DNA of 64,000 bases from the NCBI RefSeq assembly GCF_003003235.1, contig NZ_PVUE01000009.1:62001-126000 (forward strand). Reading direction: 5' to 3'. Each line of letters begins with the position of its first letter. The first letter of the stretch is position 1. A program made the position numbers and the translations under genes. The notes under the pieces are model-generated. The model searched no databases, had not been told where the DNA came from, and saw only the letters and a program-made list of their open reading frames with translations. This document shows positions 34,573 through 43,476 of this stretch, piece by piece. The stretch is from Antricoccus suffuscus (GTDB lineage Bacteria; Actinomycetota; Actinomycetes; Mycobacteriales; Antricoccaceae).

Positions 34573-36258
34573 TCAGCCCGGTGGAATCTCTGGCACCTCG
34601 AGCGCGGCGGGCATCGCCGGCGACCAGTGGAGCGTGACGCGACACCGGGCGCTCGGCGCGTAATGCGCCGGGAAATGCCCGGTGAGTGGGTTACGCGGTG
34701 CGATCGTGCGCCCGGCAACGAGAAGCCGGAGGGACTCTCCAGTGCGTAACAGTGTCGAAGACGGTCCTAGCGGAATCTGACACGGGACGATCTCGCCGGG
34801 CCGCAGGAGTTGAGGCGTCGTGAACAAATGCTCGGGACGATGTGGCTTGGAGGACGCGGGATCGAGTTCGCGGAGTGACAGCTTCTGCCAGCCGAGCGCG
34901 ATGCGGTCCCGGCCGTAACCGTAGGACCCCTCGAAAGGCACCCATGTGTTGTGGTCCCATTTTTCGGCCCCGACAAACAAGCTCGCGTCGTCGGCGCCGA
35001 CGACTGATACCCAGAGCAGGAGGTTCATCGGTCCGGTGAGTTCGATATCCCTGGGCACAATGAAGGTGAAGGCCGCCGCGTCCTTGCGGGTAGCGAAGCT
35101 GATCTCGCCAGCACGGTCGGATGGAGTGTCACTCAGCGTTCCGCCGTCCCCAAGATAGAGCGAACGCCAGTGGGTCCGGGCCAGCGGCCACTCGTGTTCG
35201 CTGCGCACCTCGACGATCTCGTCTCTGCTCGCACGAACCTCAAGCCGCACGCGTGGCGGTGGTGGGACGTCAAGATCCCGTAGATAGCGATCGAAGAAGG
35301 CGAGTTGCACCGCCTTCGCATCGTTACTGTAAAAAGTCTGCCATTTGCCCGCCCGATGGGTGTACGCGAAGCGGTCAGACGAGCCGGCCTGTTCGAAGGC
35401 GCGAAACGAGCCGACGGTGTGCAGGTTGCCATCGGAGAAGCTCGTGCACACCAGCATCGGTACCTGGATTTCGCTCAGTCGCGGGGCGAGCGAGCGCCAC
35501 CACTCATCGCGCAATGGGCGAGCGTTGCGCTCGGCGCGAAGATCGACCGCGTTGCGGGTCTTGCGCTTGAGGCCCGCCAGCCAGATCGATGAGAACCCGC
35601 GCTCGCTGATTCCGCCCGGTGAGAATAGGTCGCGGTAAGCGTCGGTGAGGCCCTCCCACGGGCAGATGGCACGCAGATGTGGCGGACGCAGCGCCGCCGC
35701 CTTGTACTGCGATATTGCGAGATACGAGACGCCGAGCATTCCGACAGAGCCGGTTGACCACGACTGGGTACCGGCCCACTCGATCAGGCTGTACACGTCC
35801 TCGCCCTCGTCGTCCGACATAGTTGAACCGACGCCGTCAGAGACGCCGGCGCCTCGAAGGTCGGCGTTTACGACGGCGTACCCACGGGCCGTCCACCACG
35901 CGGGGTCGGGGGCCTCCCAGCCCGTCTGATCCGAGAACGCTACCTCTGATGGCTGACGCATGATTCGATATTGCGCACTGAATGCCCACCGGCGACCGCG
36001 ACGCTTCGGTAGGGCGTCTTTACCGTAGGGATGGGCGCACAGGATCACCGGGAATGGCCCGCGACCTGCGGGGCGATAGAGGTTGACGCGCAGTATGACC
36101 CCGTCGCGCATGGGCACCTCGACGCTCGTGTCTTTTACGAACGTTTCTGTGGGTGCCTGCGACACCTTCACCGATGGTCGCACGATTCCTCGCACCCGGC
36201 CGAGCGCATATCCCACTGCGCCCGGCCGATGCCACGGTCGATCCAACTCCCGTGACAT
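34573..36258 (-). CDS. CocE/NonD family hydrolase (X-Pro dipeptidyl-peptidase S15 type)
   Basis: 561 residues. The alpha/beta-hydrolase domain includes MRDGVILRVNLYRP, the oxyanion region CAHPYGKD and the nucleophile elbow GMLGVSYLA (Ser178). The charge-relay Asp is in DGNLHTVGSFRAF, and the His is around YTHRAGKW. The C-terminal jelly-roll domain starts near residue 345 (MNLLLWVSVVGADD...). CocE-type enzymes hydrolyse esters or amides of small acyl compounds. ATG at 36258 with GAGGG upstream. Divergent from a TetR gene, which may control it. Confidence 0.92.
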   Translation of the reverse strand: MSRELDRPWHRPGAVGYALGRVRGIVRPSVKVSQAPTETFVKDTSVEVPMRDGVILRVNLYRPAGRGPFPVILCAHPYGKDALPKRRGRRWAFSAQYRIMRQPSEVAFSDQTGWEAPDPAWWTARGYAVVNADLRGAGVSDGVGSTMSDDEGEDVYSLIEWAGTQSWSTGSVGMLGVSYLAISQYKAAALRPPHLRAICPWEGLTDAYRDLFSPGGISERGFSSIWLAGLKRKTRNAVDLRAERNARPLRDEWWRSLAPRLSEIQVPMLVCTSFSDGNLHTVGSFRAFEQAGSSDRFAYTHRAGKWQTFYSNDAKAVQLAFFDRYLRDLDVPPPPRVRLEVRASRDEIVEVRSEHEWPLARTHWRSLYLGDGGTLSDTPSDRAGEISFATRKDAAAFTFIVPRDIELTGPMNLLLWVSVVGADDASLFVGAEKWDHNTWVPFEGSYGYGRDRIALGWQKLSLRELDPASSKPHRPEHLFTTPQLLRPGEIVPCQIPLGPSSTLLRTGESLRLLVAGRTIAPRNPLTGHFPAHYAPSARCRVTLHWSPAMPAALEVPEIPPG

Positions 36259-36287
36259 TTGGTGCCCTCGTCCCCCCGCGTGGTGCT

Positions 36288-36304
36288 TTAGAATGACACT
36301 CTAA
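36288..36304. promoter_or_regulatory. Candidate operator between CocE-type hydrolase and TetR genes
   Basis: TTAGAATG-A-CACTCTAA is a 17-bp near-palindrome (7 of 8 pairs) in the 68-bp divergent gap. It likely binds the adjacent TetR regulator. Confidence 0.5.
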
Positions 36305-36326
36305 CTCATCGGGTACCGTGGTGTCT

Positions 36327-36941
36327 ATGGCAGTGAGCAGACAAAAAAAGGTGGGCGCGGTCGTGCGTCAGCGGACCCGTGCTCGTGTCCTCGCTGCTGC
36401 TGAAGAGGAATTCACCGAGGTCGGGTACGTCGCCGCAACCGTCGCGCGGATCGCCGCACGCGCGGGTGTCACCGTGCAATCGATCTACTCCAGCTGGGGC
36501 AGCAAGTCAGCGCTGTTTCGCGCGTATCTGGAGTCCGCGATAGCGCCGGGGACGGAGCGAGTCGATTTCTCCGGCGCCATAAGCCCTGGCCACCCGCGCG
36601 AAGTCGTCAGTCAGATCGCTCACCTGTTCCGAGCGGTCGCCGAACGCAGCGGTCCAGCGTGGCGGCTCTACCGGGATGCGGCCGCCGTGGACCCCGAGAT
36701 CGCCGCGGACTGGCAACAGCTGCAGATGCTGCGTCGCGGCACGTTCGACATCCTCCTTCAATCGGTCTCCGATCGTGACCTTCGCGTTGCCCGGCCGGTC
36801 GCCGTCGATTCCGCCTGGGCTATTGCCAGCCCGGACATGTATGAACTGCTTGTCGAACGCGCGACCTACACGCTTGACGCCTTCGAAAAGTGGGTCGGAG
36901 AGACCATTGCTGCCGCGGTACTGCGCGTCGTGCAAGAGTGA
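36327..36941 (+). CDS. TetR-family transcriptional regulator
   Basis: 204 residues from the ATG at 36327; a GTG at 36318 would add three. HTH: RVLAAAEEEFTEVGYVAATVARIAARAGVTVQSIYSSWGSKSALFRAYLESA. The C-terminal domain contains LFRAVAERSGPAWRLYRDAAAVDPEI. It precedes the class III aminotransferase by 5 bp, so the two are co-transcribed, and faces the divergent CocE-type gene. The local near-palindrome suggests autoregulation and control of the neighbours. Confidence 0.9.
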   Translation: MAVSRQKKVGAVVRQRTRARVLAAAEEEFTEVGYVAATVARIAARAGVTVQSIYSSWGSKSALFRAYLESAIAPGTERVDFSGAISPGHPREVVSQIAHLFRAVAERSGPAWRLYRDAAAVDPEIAADWQQLQMLRRGTFDILLQSVSDRDLRVARPVAVDSAWAIASPDMYELLVERATYTLDAFEKWVGETIAAAVLRVVQE

Positions 36942-36946
36942 GATGC

Positions 36947-38188
36947 ATGACGACGAAGTTTTGGCACCCGCAGGCACTGATGTCCACCGTGAAGAATTCC
37001 GAGATAGTCCTTGTCCGGGGCGAGGGATCGCATGTATGGACCGACAACGGCACGAAACTGTTCGACGCGACGGCAGGGCTCTGGTATGCCAACATCGGGC
37101 ACGGGCAGCGGGCAGTCACCGAAGCGGTGAGCAAACAGATGGATGAGCTCGAAACGTTCCACACCTTCGGCGCCTTCGCCAACCCGATGGCGAAAGACGT
37201 CTGCGAGCGGATCGTCGGGCTGGCGCCGATGGGCCCGGACGCATCGGTCTTCCTGGTGTCCGGTGGCAGCGACGCGATTGACACGGCCGCCAAGCTCGCG
37301 CGTCGCTACTTCACCGCGACCGGCCGCCCCGAAAAGCGAGTCATCGTCTCACGTGAAAACGCCTACCACGGGCTGCACGGATTCGGCACCGCGCTCGGTT
37401 GGATGGAAGGCAACCGGGCCGGGTACGGCGACCTCGATCCGGACATCATCAGAGCGTCGGCAACCGACTGGTCCGACGTAGAGAAGGTCTTCGCGAACAC
37501 AGGTCCCGAGCTCATTGCGGCGTTCTTCTGCGAGCCCATCATCGGCGCCGGCGGTGCGATCTTCCCGGGTCAGGAGTATCTGACCAAGGTGCGCGAGTTG
37601 TGTCGCCAGCACGACATTCTCTTCGTCGCCGACGAGGTCATCACCGGTTTCGGTCGCACCGGCACGTGGTTTGCCTCCGAACGCTTTAACCTCGACCCCG
37701 ACATGATCACCTTCGCCAAGGGCGTCACCTCTGGCTACCTGCCTCTAGGTGGTGTCGTCATCTCGCCCAAGGTCGGCGCGCCGTTCTGGGATGACGGCAG
37801 TGAGATTCCCTTCAAGCACGGGATGACCTATTCGGGCCATGCGAGCTGCTGCGCGGCGGCGATGGCTAACCTCGACATTCTCGAAAACGACGGGCTGCTG
37901 CAGCGCGTCACCGATCTCGAGAAGCCACTCGCTGAAGCGCTCAACAGCCTTGACGATCACCCGGACGTCGTACAGATCCGTTCTGGCGTAGGGCTTATCG
38001 GTGGGGTGGTGGTGTCCTCCCCGCAGCTCGGCGCGCGCATGGAAGCAGATCTCCTTGAGCGCGGCGTCATTACCCGCAAGATCGGTGACGGGAGCGCGCT
38101 GCAGGTGTCGCCGCCGTTCGTGATGACCGACGACGAGATGGCGTGGATGGTCGATCAGTTCCGGGCGTCACTCAACGCGGTGAGCTAG
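36947..38188 (+). CDS. Class III (omega) aminotransferase, PLP-dependent
   Basis: 413 residues from the ATG at 36947, 5 bp after the TetR stop. Fold type I PLP enzyme: GSHVWTDNGTKLFDATAGLWYANIGHG, SGGSDAIDTAAKLARRY, the Asp in FVADEVITGFGRTGTWFASE that contacts PLP nitrogen, and the Schiff-base Lys258 in ITFAKGVTSGYLPLGG. It transaminates an amine or omega-amino acid with pyruvate or 2-oxoglutarate. With the convergent amidohydrolase (4-bp overlap at 3' ends) and nitronate monooxygenase it fits a nitrogen-compound catabolic region (inference). Confidence 0.92.
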   Translation: MTTKFWHPQALMSTVKNSEIVLVRGEGSHVWTDNGTKLFDATAGLWYANIGHGQRAVTEAVSKQMDELETFHTFGAFANPMAKDVCERIVGLAPMGPDASVFLVSGGSDAIDTAAKLARRYFTATGRPEKRVIVSRENAYHGLHGFGTALGWMEGNRAGYGDLDPDIIRASATDWSDVEKVFANTGPELIAAFFCEPIIGAGGAIFPGQEYLTKVRELCRQHDILFVADEVITGFGRTGTWFASERFNLDPDMITFAKGVTSGYLPLGGVVISPKVGAPFWDDGSEIPFKHGMTYSGHASCCAAAMANLDILENDGLLQRVTDLEKPLAEALNSLDDHPDVVQIRSGVGLIGGVVVSSPQLGARMEADLLERGVITRKIGDGSALQVSPPFVMTDDEMAWMVDQFRASLNAVS

Positions 38189-39807
38189 AGGCTGCCGTAT
38201 ACGGTGTCGCCGCCGATGACAGTGGCGAGTACGTCGATCGACCCGATGCCTTCGGGATCGATCGCGGTCGGGTCCTCTGCCAGTACGACGAAGTCGGCGA
38301 GCTTGCCCGGTGTGATGCTGCCCGTCGAGTCCTCCCGGAACGAGGCGTACGCCGATCCCATCGTGTAGCACCGCAGAGCCTCGAGGGCTGAAACCCGCTC
38401 TGCCGCACCGAATACAGCTCCCGAGCGAGTACGCCGAGTGACCATCGACTGCATTCCGAGCAGGGGAGCGCCCTGTACGACGGGGCGGTCCGAGCTACCC
38501 GGCACGGTGATTCCAGCGTCGAGGAATCCCTTGAACCGGTAGCACCACTCGGTGCGTTCGGGACCGAGCGCATCTGCCATCCCGTCGCCGAGTTCCTCGA
38601 TGAAGCGCCCCTGTGGCACTGGAATCACGCCCAGGCGGGCGATCCGCTCGACGTCGGCCGGTGGGCAGACGCCGGTGTGCTCGATCCGGTGCCGGTGGTT
38701 GGCGCGGGGATACTTGGACAGCACCTCTTCGTAGATATCCAATACGGTGCCGACCGCCTTGTCGCCGATCGCGTGGGTCGCGACCTGCCAACCGGCGAGA
38801 TGCGCACCGGTAATCACCGAGCGCATGTGGTCGACCTCGTCCTGTAGGAAGCCGACATTCCCCGGGTCGTTGCTGAAGTCGTGGCACATCGCGGCGGTGT
38901 GCCCGATGAGCGAACCGTCCGAGAAGACCTTCATAGCGCCGATCCGCAGACGGTCGTCGCCAAGACCAGTCCGGATCCCGAGCTCGAGGCCGTACGCCGG
39001 ACCGTCCTCGACATTGCGATCTAGCGGATGCAGCGAATCCGAGACGATCATGAGCGTCGTACGTTGCAGCAAAGCGCCGCTGTCCCGGGCCGCCTGGTAC
39101 GCCGCAAACTCGACGGTGCTGTTGCCGACCCATCCGCCGCCGATCCCGGCCTCGGTGAGGCCGACGAGTCCTTGGGTGGCATAGACGGCAGATGCGCGAG
39201 AGATCGTGTCGACCAGAGTCGCTTGAGAATAGGGAAATACCAGGGTTCGGACGAGACCCTGTGCTTGTTCTTGCAGGAGTCCGGTCGGTACGCCGGAGGA
39301 GTCGCGGACAATAGCGCCGCCCGGCGGCACCGAGTCCAGGTCGACCGAGTCGAGGACCTTGCCGTTTACCACGCACATGTGCCCGGAGGTGTGCTTCAGC
39401 CAGACGAGATGGTCCGGCGCGATCCGGTCGAGCACGTCGCGGTGCGGATGCTGCGCGCCTAGCTTGTTCTGGTCGTAGCCGGAACCGACGATCCATGATC
39501 CTGCTGGGGTGTCGGCAGCGCGCGCTGCGACCGCGTCGTAGAGCTCGTCGAGGGAGTTGACCGCTGGCGCCCTCAGGTCGATCTCGTCGAGCGCCATCCC
39601 ATAGCCGACCATGTGATTGTGGGCGTCGTGAAAGCCAGGGACCAGGGTCTTTCCACCGAGGTCGACCGTACGGCGCGCGTCGAGCCCTTCGGTGTCCGGT
39701 CCGACCGCGACGATCCGGCCACCGAGTACGCCGACACTCGAGGCGGTCGGTTGGTTGTCGTCCATGGTGAGGATGTTGGCGTTCGTGACGAGCAGATCGA
39801 TCTTCAA
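38185..39807 (-). CDS. Amidohydrolase family protein (YtcJ-like)
   Basis: 540 residues from a TTG at 39807 with AGGAG 7 nt upstream. Features: the metal-binding HxH-type segment GFHDAHNHMVGYG, VSRASAVYATQGLVGLTEAGIGG, the His in VATHAIGDKAVG and HRIEHTG, the Asp in VPGSSDRPVVQGAPLLGMQSM, and the C-terminal LADFVVLAEDPTAIDPE typical of YtcJ-like proteins. A metal-dependent hydrolase of unknown substrate. Converges on the aminotransferase with a 4-bp overlap. Probably not essential to that enzyme's function. Confidence 0.9.
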   Translation of the reverse strand: MKIDLLVTNANILTMDDNQPTASSVGVLGGRIVAVGPDTEGLDARRTVDLGGKTLVPGFHDAHNHMVGYGMALDEIDLRAPAVNSLDELYDAVAARAADTPAGSWIVGSGYDQNKLGAQHPHRDVLDRIAPDHLVWLKHTSGHMCVVNGKVLDSVDLDSVPPGGAIVRDSSGVPTGLLQEQAQGLVRTLVFPYSQATLVDTISRASAVYATQGLVGLTEAGIGGGWVGNSTVEFAAYQAARDSGALLQRTTLMIVSDSLHPLDRNVEDGPAYGLELGIRTGLGDDRLRIGAMKVFSDGSLIGHTAAMCHDFSNDPGNVGFLQDEVDHMRSVITGAHLAGWQVATHAIGDKAVGTVLDIYEEVLSKYPRANHRHRIEHTGVCPPADVERIARLGVIPVPQGRFIEELGDGMADALGPERTEWCYRFKGFLDAGITVPGSSDRPVVQGAPLLGMQSMVTRRTRSGAVFGAAERVSALEALRCYTMGSAYASFREDSTGSITPGKLADFVVLAEDPTAIDPEGIGSIDVLATVIGGDTVYGSL

Positions 39808-39881
39808 GATGGGGCTCCTAAGGGTCGCGTACGTCGACCGTAACCAACATCGGCTCCGTGTACTACCTGAGTTCTGTAGAG

Positions 39882-40997
39882 CTAGCCCTCAAGCTGCTCT
39901 TGTAGGCCGGAGTACGCCTCGACGAGGCCGTCCATGAAGTTGCGCACGACTTCGCGGGCTGGCTGCGCCTGCCGCATGAGACCGACGACCTGCCCGACGA
40001 AGTAGGAGTCGAGTTCGGCCGCGCCGGGTACGCCCTTCGTCGACGCAGCAGCGATGCGGCCCCACGCTTGGTTGACGAGCACGCCCTGCAGGGGCATCGG
40101 TAGCGGGTCGGGATTGTTGCTGCTGGCCCATGCCTCGTGGTACGCCGTGATCAATTGCCGCGCAGGCTTTCCGGTTCGCGCGCGCGAACGCTCGGTGTCC
40201 GAAGAACCGGCATCGAGGAACTTCTGCTTGACCACTGGATCGGTCTCGGCCTCATCCGTAGTCAGCCACACCGAGCCGGTCCACGCGCCCGCCGCGCCGA
40301 GCGCCAAGGCCGCCGCGAACTGGCGTCCTGTGGCGATACCTCCGGCGGCTAGAACGGGCGTGGGGCTCACGGCATCGACGACCTCGGGAGTCAGCACCAT
40401 GGTCGCGATTTCGCCGGTGTGACCGCCTGCCTCATAACCCTGCGCGACGATCAGGTCCACGCCGCGTTCTTGCTGTTTCTCGGCATGCCGGACCTTCCCG
40501 ACCAGCGCGGCAACCGGTACGCCGTTCTTTTTACCTAGGTCGATCATCTCCTGAGGCGGTACGCCCAGCGCGTTGGCGATGAGCTTGATCGGGTGTTTGA
40601 AGGCGACTTCGAGCGCGGCGCTGACTTGGTCCGGCGCGACCGACGGCGTGGACGGGTTGAGCGTGTAGTCGTCAGCGCTGTCCAGTACGCCGTACTTGTG
40701 CAGCATGTCCTGCATAAATGCGATGTGCTGTGCCGGCACCATGGCGAGCAGCTGTTCGGGGGTCTCGTCGGTGAACGACAACTTCGCCGGGGCGAGCAGG
40801 TCCACGCCGTACGGCCGGCCGCCGGTGTGCTCGTCAAGCCATCGCAGCTCCAGCTCAAGCTGGTCCGGCGTAAAGGCGGTGGCCCCGAGTACGCCGATTC
40901 CGCCGGCGTTGGTCACGGCGGCGACGACGTCGCGGCAGTGGCTGAACGCGGCCAGCGGAATCTCGATGTCGAGCATGTCGGTCATCTGTGTCTTCAT
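39882..40997 (-). CDS. Nitronate monooxygenase (2-nitropropane dioxygenase type)
   Basis: 371 residues from the ATG at 40997, with GAGGAA upstream. FMN-binding TIM barrel: MLDIEIPLAAFSHCRDVVAAVTNAGGIGVLGATAF, then VPVAALVGKVRHAEKQQERGVDLIVAQGYEAGGHTG with the catalytic His, and PVLAAGGIATGRQFAAALALGAAGAWTGSVWL as the FMN phosphate site. It oxidises alkyl nitronates and protects from propionate 3-nitronate-like toxins. Upstream there is a 54-bp inverted repeat, probably the operator or promoter element of this gene and/or the next. Confidence 0.92.
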   Translation of the reverse strand: MKTQMTDMLDIEIPLAAFSHCRDVVAAVTNAGGIGVLGATAFTPDQLELELRWLDEHTGGRPYGVDLLAPAKLSFTDETPEQLLAMVPAQHIAFMQDMLHKYGVLDSADDYTLNPSTPSVAPDQVSAALEVAFKHPIKLIANALGVPPQEMIDLGKKNGVPVAALVGKVRHAEKQQERGVDLIVAQGYEAGGHTGEIATMVLTPEVVDAVSPTPVLAAGGIATGRQFAAALALGAAGAWTGSVWLTTDEAETDPVVKQKFLDAGSSDTERSRARTGKPARQLITAYHEAWASSNNPDPLPMPLQGVLVNQAWGRIAAASTKGVPGAAELDSYFVGQVVGLMRQAQPAREVVRNFMDGLVEAYSGLQEQLEG

Positions 40998-41093
40998 AGA
41001 GCCGTTCCTCTTCATTGCTTGCACGGGGACGAGCGGTCTCACCCAACCTAACGCTTATCCGCGCGTACGACGACGGTTCGCGGTAGTGCGGTT

Positions 41094-41147
41094 CGCTTAG
41101 GTGTAACAGATCGACTCAATGGTGAGTCAATCTGCTTCACCTAAGCG
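41094..41147. promoter_or_regulatory. 54-bp interrupted inverted repeat in a divergent promoter
   Basis: CGCTTAGGTG (41094-41103) mirrors CACCTAAGCG (41138-41147); AGATCGACTCA (41108-41118) mirrors TGAGTCAATCT (41123-41133) with one mismatch; loop ATGG. On the minus strand it contains TTGACT, a possible -35 element, for the nitronate monooxygenase. The two nested half-sites look like two binding sites for dimeric regulators. Confidence 0.65.
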
Positions 41148-41167
41148 ATCTGGTCGATCCTCATAGA

Positions 41168-41635
41168 ATGGGTCGCGTGACCCGACGCGAGCTATCGACA
41201 GCATCTCCCATTCTCGTAGTCGGGGTGCTGGGCGTTCTCGCGGGCGGATTGCTGTCGGCGGCCACCGCCTCTGCACCTACCCGACACATCGCGTGGGCGG
41301 TCGCCTACCTCGTGCTCGTGGTGGGTGTCGCGCAGCTCTGCCTCGGCGCGGGTCAGGCGCTGCTAGCCGAACGTCCGCCGCGCTGGTCAGTGACTATCGC
41401 CGAGCTGGTCTTGTTCAATCTTGGTAACGCCGGCGTCCTGATCGGGACCGTCCTTGAGATGCCCTGGCTCGTTGATGTCGGCGGGATCGCACTCATCGTC
41501 GCGCTTGTCTACTTCATGCTGGGGGCGCGCGGGTCCGCCGGCCTGAAATTGCTCCGGTATTGCTACTGGTTCGTCGTCGTCGTACTTCTTGTCAGTATCC
41601 CTACCGGTCTCGTGCTTGCGCGCGTGCTGAATTAG
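41168..41635 (+). CDS. Integral membrane protein, function unknown
   Basis: 155 residues with four to five predicted membrane helices: residues about 14-32, 40-62, 76-97, 103-120 and 134-152. No conserved motif is recognised. ATG at 41168 or GTG at 41177. It is divergent from the nitronate monooxygenase, sharing the region with the 54-bp inverted repeat, and convergent with the response regulator gene 7 bp downstream. Confidence 0.7.
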   Translation: MGRVTRRELSTASPILVVGVLGVLAGGLLSAATASAPTRHIAWAVAYLVLVVGVAQLCLGAGQALLAERPPRWSVTIAELVLFNLGNAGVLIGTVLEMPWLVDVGGIALIVALVYFMLGARGSAGLKLLRYCYWFVVVVLLVSIPTGLVLARVLN

Positions 41636-41642
41636 TTCGCAG

Positions 41643-42293
41643 CTACAACAGCTCGGCGTCGTGGGCGAGCAGAGCAAGCTGAGTGCGGTTGTCGAGGGTT
41701 AGCCGAGTCAGAATGTGTGAGACGTGTGCCTTGATCGTGGCGATACTGAGGTAGAGCTCGGCCGCGATCTCCGCGTTGCTGAGGCCGCGCCCGATCGCGA
41801 CGACGACTTCGCGTTCGCGCGGACTGAGGCTTGCGATGGCCTCTGATGCGCGTTCGTACGTCGACGCGCCGTCGGCGACCTTGTCCATCAGCCGGCGGGT
41901 GACGGTGGGCGAGAGGATCGACTCGCCACGCGCGACCCGGACGATGGCCTCCACGATCTCACGCGGAGGCGTGTCCTTCAGGAGGAAGCCGTCGGCGCCG
42001 GCACGCAGCGCCTGCATGATGTGCTCGTCGGTGTCGAACGTGGTCAGCATGATCACCTTCGGCGACCGGTCCCGCTCGCGGAGCCGACGTAGTGCGGCGA
42101 TCCCGTTCATCCGCGGCATCCGGATATCCATGAGTACGACGGACGGGTCGTTCTTGTCCACGGCCGCTGGCACTTCCTCCCCGTCGCTTGCCTCGGACAC
42201 GCTGATGCCGTCGGCGCCGTCAAGCATCATCTTCAGGCCGGCGCGGACCAGCGCGTCGTCGTCAACGATCAGTATTCGCAACGGTCTGTTCAC
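41643..42293 (-). CDS. NarL/FixJ-type two-component response regulator
   Basis: 216 residues from the GTG at 42293. The receiver domain has the acidic pocket LIVDDDALV and phosphoacceptor Asp56 in VVLMDIRMP, with Thr and Lys in MLTTFD and FLLKDTPP. The C-terminal LuxR-type HTH reads LSPREREVVVAIGRGLSNAEIAAELYLSIATIKAHVSHILTRL (about 154-197). Its 5' end overlaps the sensor kinase by 32 bp. Likely binding sites: the ACCAAAGTAGGT motifs listed separately (inference). Confidence 0.94.
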   Translation of the reverse strand: MNRPLRILIVDDDALVRAGLKMMLDGADGISVSEASDGEEVPAAVDKNDPSVVLMDIRMPRMNGIAALRRLRERDRSPKVIMLTTFDTDEHIMQALRAGADGFLLKDTPPREIVEAIVRVARGESILSPTVTRRLMDKVADGASTYERASEAIASLSPREREVVVAIGRGLSNAEIAAELYLSIATIKAHVSHILTRLTLDNRTQLALLAHDAELL

Positions 42294-43425
42294 CAGGCCA
42301 GGGTAGCGATGCCTGTAACTCGAAGTTGCCGTCCGTGCCGATGCCGTGACGAAATGTGCCCCCTGCGAGTCCGACCCGTTCGGCCAGCCCGATGAGTCCG
42401 ACGCCAGGGGGAGTGGTGTCCGGGCGGGGCGGCAGCGGGTTGCGCACGGTCACCTCGAGACCGCTCTCGGGGCCGCCCTCGACGACGACCTCGACCGGTT
42501 CTCCGGAGGCGTGCTTGCGGGCATTCGTGAGCGCCTCCTGCACGATGCGGTACGCCGTACGCCCCAATCCGGTAGGTGCTCCCGTGGCGACGGTGATCCT
42601 GGAGGCGATGTCATCACCGGCGTTGCGTGCCTCGGCGACGAGTTGGTCGATATCGGCGAGGGTTGGTTGCGGTCGCCACGATGAGGATTCGTCGTTGGCG
42701 ACTCGGATGACTTCGCGCAGTTCCTCGAGCGCCTGATGCAGGCCCGCGCGTACGACGGCGGCCGCCTGTGCAACTTGTTCAGGCGAGGCATCCGGGCGAA
42801 ACTCCAGCGCCCCGGCGTACGTCGCGACCAACGAAAGCCGATGCCCGAGTACGTCGTGGATCTCGCGCGTAATGCGCGAACGTTCGAGGCTCTGGGCTTC
42901 GGCTACCCGGCGGGCGCCGTCGGTCTCGGCGCGGTGCGCCCGCTCCCGGTACGACGCCAGCACCTCCGCGCGCCAGCGACCGTTGGCGCCCCAACCGAGC
43001 AACGCGGCATTCGCGGCGAAATCGATTACGACCCACCACCCGAAAGGCAGTGCGGTGATTGGAAACCAGATCCAGCGCAGTAAATGTGCGACGAAACTCG
43101 TGACCGTTATTCCTAGCGCGACCCGAAACGGCTGTGTGCGGCCGGCGATCACTACCGTCACGGCCGCGGGTGGCGTGCCGGTGGGTGCGACCATAGACAG
43201 GGCCGCGACGAGATACATCGGCACCCGCAGCAGACGTACGACGAATGGCATGGCCGCGCATCCAGCGACACCGACCACGATATCCAGAACCAGCGCGGTC
43301 GTCGAGATCGCTGGCGTCGCGCTGAGTTGGCCGAAAGCGGTGAGGGCCACCTGTATGGCAACTGCGATGACGACACCGAGACTGAGGAGTCGATACGTCG
43401 CTTGCGACCGATGCGGATGTGTCAC
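42262..43425 (-). CDS. Two-component sensor histidine kinase (HisKA_3 type)
   Basis: 387 residues from a GTG at 43425. The N-terminal membrane domain has about four helices (residues 12-145) with almost no extracellular loop, so it may sense within the membrane. A short coiled coil leads to the dimerisation/phosphoacceptor His190 in ITREIHDVLGHRLSL, then the ATPase domain with YRIVQEALTNARKHA (N box) and PGVGLIGLAERVGLAGG (G box). It phosphorylates the NarL-type regulator encoded immediately downstream. Confidence 0.93.
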   Translation of the reverse strand: MTHPHRSQATYRLLSLGVVIAVAIQVALTAFGQLSATPAISTTALVLDIVVGVAGCAAMPFVVRLLRVPMYLVAALSMVAPTGTPPAAVTVVIAGRTQPFRVALGITVTSFVAHLLRWIWFPITALPFGWWVVIDFAANAALLGWGANGRWRAEVLASYRERAHRAETDGARRVAEAQSLERSRITREIHDVLGHRLSLVATYAGALEFRPDASPEQVAQAAAVVRAGLHQALEELREVIRVANDESSSWRPQPTLADIDQLVAEARNAGDDIASRITVATGAPTGLGRTAYRIVQEALTNARKHASGEPVEVVVEGGPESGLEVTVRNPLPPRPDTTPPGVGLIGLAERVGLAGGTFRHGIGTDGNFELQASLPWPGEQTVANTDR

Positions 43426-43464
43426 CAGAGCAACGTATGTCAGGCGGTCACCGCTCCGATACCG

Positions 43465-43476
43465 ACCAAAGTAGGT
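43465..43476. promoter_or_regulatory. ACCAAAGTAGGT motif upstream of histidine kinase
   Basis: ACCAAAGTAGGT lies 40 bp upstream of the histidine kinase start. The identical 12-mer recurs at 45816-45827 and a 10/12 match at 44325-44336, all intergenic and all within 2.4 kb. Candidate binding site of the response regulator. Confidence 0.5.
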
